Origin: Fluviicola chungangensis
Lineage (GTDB): Bacteria > Bacteroidota > Bacteroidia > Flavobacteriales_D > Crocinitomicaceae
NCBI RefSeq assembly: GCF_007558725.1
Contig: NZ_VLPL01000002.1
Coordinates: 310,001 to 374,000 of the forward strand
DNA: 64,000 nt
Reading direction: 5' to 3'
The position numbers were made by a program, and so were the translations under genes. The notes beneath the pieces are model-generated. The model saw only the letters and a program-made list of their open reading frames with translations, did not search any database and was not told where the DNA came from. Of this stretch, positions 58,596-64,000 are shown piece after piece (position 1 is the first letter of the stretch; every line of letters begins with the position of its first letter).

Positions 58596-59354
58596 ATGAG
58601 AACAACAACCATCTTATTGCTCTTAATACCGTTTCTGGCCCTTTTTGAGGGAACGTCTGCTGCTCAGACCAGTATAGTTTTGTCTTCTTCTGAATTCAGT
58701 AAGGAAATTGAACCGATGCGAACCATGATGAACAAGGAAATGACAGTCGTCCGTTTCAAACGAGATGTTTTCCAGGATCTTGCTTCCAACAAAATACTTG
58801 AATCAGGTTCAGGAACCTTGTATAAGGGAAAAGGCCTCAACTATAAAATGATCAACGGTGGTATGACTATCGTTCAAACCGAAAAGATGAGTTTGGTAAT
58901 AGATTCCGCAAACAATGTGGTACAAATCAATAGTGTGGATTCTTCCCTCAAGATTTCTAATTTCCTGGCAGAACTTCCGGCAAACATATTGGATAATTAT
59001 GAGTTTGAAAAAATCTCGTACCCGGCATTTTTTGTGCTAAAAGCAACCGCTGTTAAAACCAATGATGGAATCATGGAGTTTTATTTCCATACAAAAACGA
59101 AAATGCTTTACAAGTTTGTTCTGACCTTTCCTCCGGCAAACTATTTCTCCGAGGAACTGGAGGATGAATCTGTAGAAACACCTTCCGTTGTAATGGTATA
59201 TGAACCGATGCAAGCACTAAAAACGGGTGATGTGTCTTTTGATCTTTCGCCGTATGTAAAAATGAATGAAAATGGAAAGTTTGTACTGACGGAGAAAATG
59301 GCCGGCTACGAACTGATCGATACCAGATACCAACCCACATCACTTAAAAACTAA
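58596..59354 (+). CDS. Hypothetical exported protein of the RHS-like operon
   Basis: 252 residues from ATG 58596, one base after the preceding stop. Signal peptide LLLLIPFLALFEGTSAAQ. The mature domain (KEMTVVRFKRDVFQDLASN, YKMINGGMTIVQTEKMSLVID, GIMEFYFHTKTKMLYKFVLTFPP) resembles the long beta-sheet of LolA/LolB-like lipid or lipoprotein carriers, but this is a structural impression only. It ends 5 bp before the second giant gene. Confidence 0.55.
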   Translation: MRTTTILLLLIPFLALFEGTSAAQTSIVLSSSEFSKEIEPMRTMMNKEMTVVRFKRDVFQDLASNKILESGSGTLYKGKGLNYKMINGGMTIVQTEKMSLVIDSANNVVQINSVDSSLKISNFLAELPANILDNYEFEKISYPAFFVLKATAVKTNDGIMEFYFHTKTKMLYKFVLTFPPANYFSEELEDESVETPSVVMVYEPMQALKTGDVSFDLSPYVKMNENGKFVLTEKMAGYELIDTRYQPTSLKN

Positions 59355-59359
59355 CAACT

Positions 59360-62300
59360 ATGTCACAAAGAATCCTATTCGTCTTTTTATGTATGATACT
59401 AACAGCGGGCAAACTACACGCTGTTGTTCAGCCATATTCGCAAGGGGTATTGATGACCCCAACTATCAGCTCACCCCCAATTGTGAAGAACGATCCGAGC
59501 AGTTTTATAACCAGTTATTTAACTCCGACCGGGATATCGTTAACACCATACGATCTTTCGAGAAAAGCGATGCTTACTTTTGGTGTGAATCATCATTATG
59601 AAACGTATTTCGACGAAGCAACGATTGAAATCACACTGGACATTGATCTCTATCTGAATGGTTCATTGGTTACACCCTTGTCAGGAGTCATCATGGAGAT
59701 CAAGAACCAGTCGACAGGAACGCTTACTTTTGGAGATAAGCAGATTCTGACTTATGATGGTTACGATAAAATTGAAGCAAGCATCACAGAGATCAAAGTC
59801 AACGGGGTCGCACAAAACAATTTACCGGCCAATTTATTTTTACAGGCCGATGTATTTGTGGATCGAATATATGAGTTTGCTTCCCAGACATCTATTGTAC
59901 CTGTTTTTCCGGGTGATGCCTTAGCAGAAGATTTGGATTGTGACGAAATCCCAGACCAATTGCTGATTTCCTGGGATGAAATAGAAGGAGCGGAAGAATA
60001 CCAATTGGAATGGTTCCACATCAATGACATTGACATAGCTTCCACTACAGATTTGGATATTAATTTTAAGACGAATTCCACACGGATTACCACTAAATAC
60101 ACTTATTATGATTTGTCACTGATATTTGATCAGGGATATATTTGTTACCGGGTGCGGGGAGTTGGCCGTTCGGCTGATCCATTAACTGCGGATCGACTTT
60201 TATTCACCAATTGGAGTACACCTGACGGAGAAATGACGGTTGATGATTTGCCTGCATATAGTAGTTTTTATGTGGATGATGAGCTTGCGTTTGATATTCA
60301 CAAGAACTGGCAATACAGCTCTACTTATGCGGAAGAAGGCAAAAGGAAGGAAGTCATTTCATTTTTTGACGGATCTTTGAGAAACCGGCAGATGGTGACC
60401 AAGATCAATTCAAAATACAACCATAACAACAACGCCATTGTAGGAGAAACGATCTATGATTACCAGGGAAGACCGGCAATCCAGGTTTTACCTGTTCCGG
60501 TAAAATCTCCGGAAGAATGTGAAATCCCGAATGTACAATCTACCCTGAGATATTACCCGGATTTCAATTTGAATGATGAGGGGACTCCGGCAGCATACAG
60601 CAAAGACGATTTTGACAAAGATAATACGGCTCCGGAATCAGCATGCAGTACCATTTTACGTGGAATGAGCGATATTGACGGAGCTTCCAGGTATTATTCT
60701 ACCGCAAATAATGATTTGGCGGGCAGCCAGGCATTTATTCCGGATGCTCAGAATTTTCCTTTCAGCCAAGTGGAATATACACCCGACAATACCGGTCGAA
60801 TCAGAAGACAAGGCGGTGTAGGAGAGGAGTTCCAATTGGGAAGTGATCACGAAACCAAGTATTTCTACGGGCATCCTTTGCAAGATCAATTGGATCGGTT
60901 GTTCGGCTCCGAAGTGGGTGATGCCGCACATTACCAGAAGAACATGGTGGTGGATCCGAATGGACAAGTGAGTGTATCTTATTTAGACCAGGAAGGAAGA
61001 GTGATTGCAACTTCGCTTGCAGGAGAAGTTCCTACAACAATGATGGATCTTCCTTCAGCTTCTGGAGGAACAACAGCGCTTTCATCTGATTTGTTTGCAA
61101 CTGATGAAAATGGAAATACCACATCCACAGCAAACAAATTAAGTATTAACGGCCGCTCAAAATTGTTTAACCAGGTCGTCACGATTTCATCCGAAACGGA
61201 TCTAACCATTCACTATGGATTGGAGATTGATGCATTTGAAGATGAATGTTTGGCCGAGAACATTTGTTTCAGCTGTGTATACGACCTGGAAATAGAAGTG
61301 CGAAACCAGTGTGGAGAACTCCTTAGTCCATCGGAATACTCCAATAAGAAAACAGGACGTTTCGAGTTAGTTGGAAGCACTGTTGTTTTCAAAACGGATT
61401 GTGAAGATTTTGAGGCTGATGAAATTAGTTTTACAATTTCGCACGATCTTATTCCGGTTGGAACTTACCAGATTACTAAGAAGTTAACCGTAAACGAAGA
61501 AGCGATCCAGGCATATCTGGATATGTACCTGAATCCGACAGTTAATACTTGTAGAACAACACTTGATGAGTTCGTAGAGATCGAGGAAGAGAATTCAGAT
61601 ATTGATGATTGCAGCGATGATTTCAGTTGTGATGAATGTGTTACAAACTTGGGAACTCTTCTTGCTTATATCGAAGCAGGAGGAACAGAAGACGAGTATT
61701 ATGCAGAATTGGAAGTATGTAAAGCACCTTGCAAATCCGATTCCTATTACGAAATTATGCGTGAAGTATTGAAGGCTGACGTGATGCCGGGAGGTCAATA
61801 CGGGGAATACACCAACAACCAGGGAGTAGTTTCACCGGGAAGTTACCAGTTGTCTGTTTTTAATACGGGGAATCAATTACCAATTGCAAATGCCGACTGG
61901 AAACATCCGAAATACGATGTGGAAGCAAGCATTCAGGATTTCTATTTTGATGAAGATGGTACAACCAGATCACGCATTTACCTGGAAGACGTGGTGATCA
62001 ACGGTAGTAATCAGATCACCAGTTCAGATCCTCTGATGGATGATGCAACTGCAGATATCGGAACTCAGGCATTTTATGACGCAGCTACCAACAACTATTA
62101 TACATATCCACAGAATTTATTGAAACTTGAGGATTTCATCACTTATTACGGGCAAAATCCCTATTGGGCAAATTCATTGGTAGTTTACCATCCGGAATAC
62201 CCGATCCTGAAAATTTACAGAACCTATTATGAGCCGGTCAATCCCGGAGATGCCTATACTTCGGAATCCTACGATGCAAAATTGATGAGTGTCAATACTT

Positions 62301-64000
62301 GGGAAGGTGCTATGACAGCAGGATTAATTAATTCCGGGTATACGGGACTTCCGGTAAATGACCGATTCAATTATCCTTTGGCGGTAAGTATGACAAATCC
62401 ATGGGATCCATATGGTACTTATGTAGATCATGTGAGGTTGCAAAATAAAGTGTATGCATACATGACAATCGGATCCACGACCTATTCCATGATGGAAATA
62501 GCCGCTATGATGACGCGTTGTCAAACGGCAACAGTTGGAAATGCACCGGAACCTGAGTGTACACTTTGGGGAGCTGATATTCCGGGATATACGACTATTC
62601 AAAACGAACAGACAAGAGATGCGGAATGGTTGATTTTCCGTGGAATGTATATTGCCGCAAAACAAGAATTGCAGCACGAAAGAGCAATTTACTTAAGTAT
62701 TAATGATGCCAACTATTATGGATATAATGGTTGCATCGGGAATGATAATTTCCATCCTTTTGATAACGGATTTTTGCATCCGTACCCGTCACCTCCATGG
62801 ATCAACGGAGAATTTTTCAACACTGATCAGCCATGTTACATATTAACAATGGCGCTTTATCAAAATAAAGATGTGCGTTTCGGAAGTGCTTATGATTATG
62901 TTAATAATGATCCGGCAAATGTGGCTTATCAACAATACCTGATGACCGGTAAATGCCCGATTGCATCTTCGTTCGAACAGTTATTGGCACAAGTTGCCGA
63001 TATGGATTTACTGGACTCTCCGGGTTTCGCAATGGATGTACTTCCTTCCCTAAGCGGACTGGTAATGACCATGAATAACTTTGCTGCACCGATTTCGCCG
63101 ATTCCTTCGTTTATGTGGGTGCCAACTACCATCGGTCCATACATGTTGGAAATTGCATGGGAAGAGGGTGGACTTCCTGTTGAAACATTTAGTTTGCAAA
63201 AAGCGACTACTTCTTTTGACTGGGGGGATATTATTTCATTCAATAACATCTTATATACCAGTCATGTAGGGTCCTTATATGAATTTACCATTAAGGCCTT
63301 GGTGAATGTTGGCGGAGTCGTTGAAGTACACAATCTAACGGGGAGCACTACATTACAGGTTGGTGGATGCAGCTTTGTAGAAACTTGTGAATTGAACGAA
63401 TTGGGTAAAGATTTGGAATTGATGATGCAAGTTTTAACTACTGCAAATGAATTCGCAAGTACATCTCCGGTAAGCCTTACGTCAGCGCCTTATGATGATT
63501 TCCTCACGACAGCGATATCTTACACGGTTTCACCAACACCTTCAGTACCTAAGTGGACTCATTCGCTGGCTATTCCCGGGTTCGAGATCGCAGATGGGTC
63601 TGATGTATTGAAAATAACAATTAATGACTTCACACCTTCTACCTTCTCTCTTGCGGCATTGAATACGGTTGCCTCTATTTCAGAGGTCAGAGCGGGCTAT
63701 AATAATACCTTTGAAATTGTATGTTTGGATGGATCCGGAAATCACCTGGTAACTTTGCAGTGTGATTTGATTCGAAACAACGTAACACCTATTTCTATGG
63801 GAGAATGCGACCTTCCTACTCCGATACAATGTGAGGGGCCTGAATTTGCTAATTTCCGGGACTTGGAAGAAGTGCTTAAATCTGTGTTAACCACCCAAGA
63901 TGCTCCGTTTAATTTGGTAACTACCGGTTTGTGGACTTCAAACTTGAACAGTTCAGTACCTGCCGGTACTACAAGCATTTCAGGAACAATTACATCAAAC
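59360..64000 (+). CDS. Second giant secreted RHS-like protein, cut by the right edge
   Basis: The frame is open from ATG 59360 to the last base, at least 1547 residues, so the C-terminus is outside the window. Signal peptide ILFVFLCMILTAGKLHA. A fibronectin-III-like module lies at about residues 190-290 (ISWDEIEGAEEYQLEW, YICYRVRGVGRS). It is followed by RHS-family segments (WQYSSTYAEEGKRKEVISFF, IVGETIYDYQGRPAIQVLP, VSVSYLDQEGRVIATS) and a Cys-rich region (about residues 625-800, e.g. ECLAENICFSCVYD, DDFSCDECV). Later come NPWDPYGTYVD and EWLIFRGMYIAAKQELQHER. It is the probable main chain of the locus; a core and C-terminal effector, if any, would lie beyond 64000. Confidence 0.72.
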   Translation, partial: MSQRILFVFLCMILTAGKLHAVVQPYSQGVLMTPTISSPPIVKNDPSSFITSYLTPTGISLTPYDLSRKAMLTFGVNHHYETYFDEATIEITLDIDLYLNGSLVTPLSGVIMEIKNQSTGTLTFGDKQILTYDGYDKIEASITEIKVNGVAQNNLPANLFLQADVFVDRIYEFASQTSIVPVFPGDALAEDLDCDEIPDQLLISWDEIEGAEEYQLEWFHINDIDIASTTDLDINFKTNSTRITTKYTYYDLSLIFDQGYICYRVRGVGRSADPLTADRLLFTNWSTPDGEMTVDDLPAYSSFYVDDELAFDIHKNWQYSSTYAEEGKRKEVISFFDGSLRNRQMVTKINSKYNHNNNAIVGETIYDYQGRPAIQVLPVPVKSPEECEIPNVQSTLRYYPDFNLNDEGTPAAYSKDDFDKDNTAPESACSTILRGMSDIDGASRYYSTANNDLAGSQAFIPDAQNFPFSQVEYTPDNTGRIRRQGGVGEEFQLGSDHETKYFYGHPLQDQLDRLFGSEVGDAAHYQKNMVVDPNGQVSVSYLDQEGRVIATSLAGEVPTTMMDLPSASGGTTALSSDLFATDENGNTTSTANKLSINGRSKLFNQVVTISSETDLTIHYGLEIDAFEDECLAENICFSCVYDLEIEVRNQCGELLSPSEYSNKKTGRFELVGSTVVFKTDCEDFEADEISFTISHDLIPVGTYQITKKLTVNEEAIQAYLDMYLNPTVNTCRTTLDEFVEIEEENSDIDDCSDDFSCDECVTNLGTLLAYIEAGGTEDEYYAELEVCKAPCKSDSYYEIMREVLKADVMPGGQYGEYTNNQGVVSPGSYQLSVFNTGNQLPIANADWKHPKYDVEASIQDFYFDEDGTTRSRIYLEDVVINGSNQITSSDPLMDDATADIGTQAFYDAATNNYYTYPQNLLKLEDFITYYGQNPYWANSLVVYHPEYPILKIYRTYYEPVNPGDAYTSESYDAKLMSVNTWEGAMTAGLINSGYTGLPVNDRFNYPLAVSMTNPWDPYGTYVDHVRLQNKVYAYMTIGSTTYSMMEIAAMMTRCQTATVGNAPEPECTLWGADIPGYTTIQNEQTRDAEWLIFRGMYIAAKQELQHERAIYLSINDANYYGYNGCIGNDNFHPFDNGFLHPYPSPPWINGEFFNTDQPCYILTMALYQNKDVRFGSAYDYVNNDPANVAYQQYLMTGKCPIASSFEQLLAQVADMDLLDSPGFAMDVLPSLSGLVMTMNNFAAPISPIPSFMWVPTTIGPYMLEIAWEEGGLPVETFSLQKATTSFDWGDIISFNNILYTSHVGSLYEFTIKALVNVGGVVEVHNLTGSTTLQVGGCSFVETCELNELGKDLELMMQVLTTANEFASTSPVSLTSAPYDDFLTTAISYTVSPTPSVPKWTHSLAIPGFEIADGSDVLKITINDFTPSTFSLAALNTVASISEVRAGYNNTFEIVCLDGSGNHLVTLQCDLIRNNVTPISMGECDLPTPIQCEGPEFANFRDLEEVLKSVLTTQDAPFNLVTTGLWTSNLNSSVPAGTTSISGTITSN

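Noticed and set aside
59389-59601. Separate 70-codon gene at the start of the last giant gene
   Set aside because: It is an out-of-frame shadow; the frame from 59360 has a signal peptide and stays open to the window end.

Overview
The window looks like a chromosomal segment of a member of the Bacteroidota, most likely order Flavobacteriales; a Fluviicola-like member of the Crocinitomicaceae is my guess and is inference. The reasons are type IX secretion components and sorting domains (a PorZ-like protein and a secreted FG-GAP/ASPIC protein), the Bacteroidota -7 promoter motif TAnnTTTG upstream of many genes, family-typical genes (DUF4271, a CCC-motif membrane protein, YwqK/MORN protein, SO2930-type dihaem cytochrome) and giant RHS-like secreted proteins.

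Layout. (1) 1-10719, + strand: a nine-gene, nearly gapless operon from HMG-CoA reductase to a cyclised triterpenoid. It holds squalene synthase (cut by the left edge), squalene epoxidase, type 2 IPP isomerase, HMG-CoA reductase, a GYDIA-type GHMP kinase, diphosphomevalonate decarboxylase, mevalonate kinase, a prenyl diphosphate synthase and an oxidosqualene cyclase. The cyclase carries the Tyr/His/Ile signature of plant cycloartenol synthases. Only HMG-CoA synthase is not seen. (2) 10816-12488: two AT-rich membrane-protein genes, each bounded by its own 9-10 bp inverted repeat and followed by an imperfect palindrome. This is the geometry of integron gene cassettes without an integrase. (3) 12489-31173: housekeeping and secretion genes, comprising tRNA-Arg, porZ-recO, an ABC-F ATPase, surface proteins, a dihaem cytochrome, lysS, a pseudouridine synthase, YraN, a MORN protein, a LysE exporter and an acyltransferase. 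(4) 31228-39477, - strand: a run of pbp1A, scoA, two paralogous GT-C-like membrane proteins, scoB and a dolichol-phosphate-mannose-synthase-like GT2. The two CoA-transferase subunits are separated by the paralogue pair. (5) 39606-47443: hemD-DUF4271, a glutaryl-CoA dehydrogenase-like enzyme, hemW, a GT2, an amidase, ssb and tRNA-Asn. (6) 47609-64000: one secreted protein and then a + strand operon with an outer-membrane barrel, a secreted protein, a lipoprotein, a 1904-residue RHS-like protein, a separate gene carrying a YD tail module, a small exported protein, and a second giant RHS-like gene that runs off the right edge.

The intergenic regions are rich in dispersed repeats: 8-bp GTTCAAA arrays, CCCGATAG palindromes, a 36-bp perfect palindrome, and a conserved module downstream of both tRNA genes. 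All start codons were chosen by eye from frame, signal peptide and promoter position. No similarity search was run.
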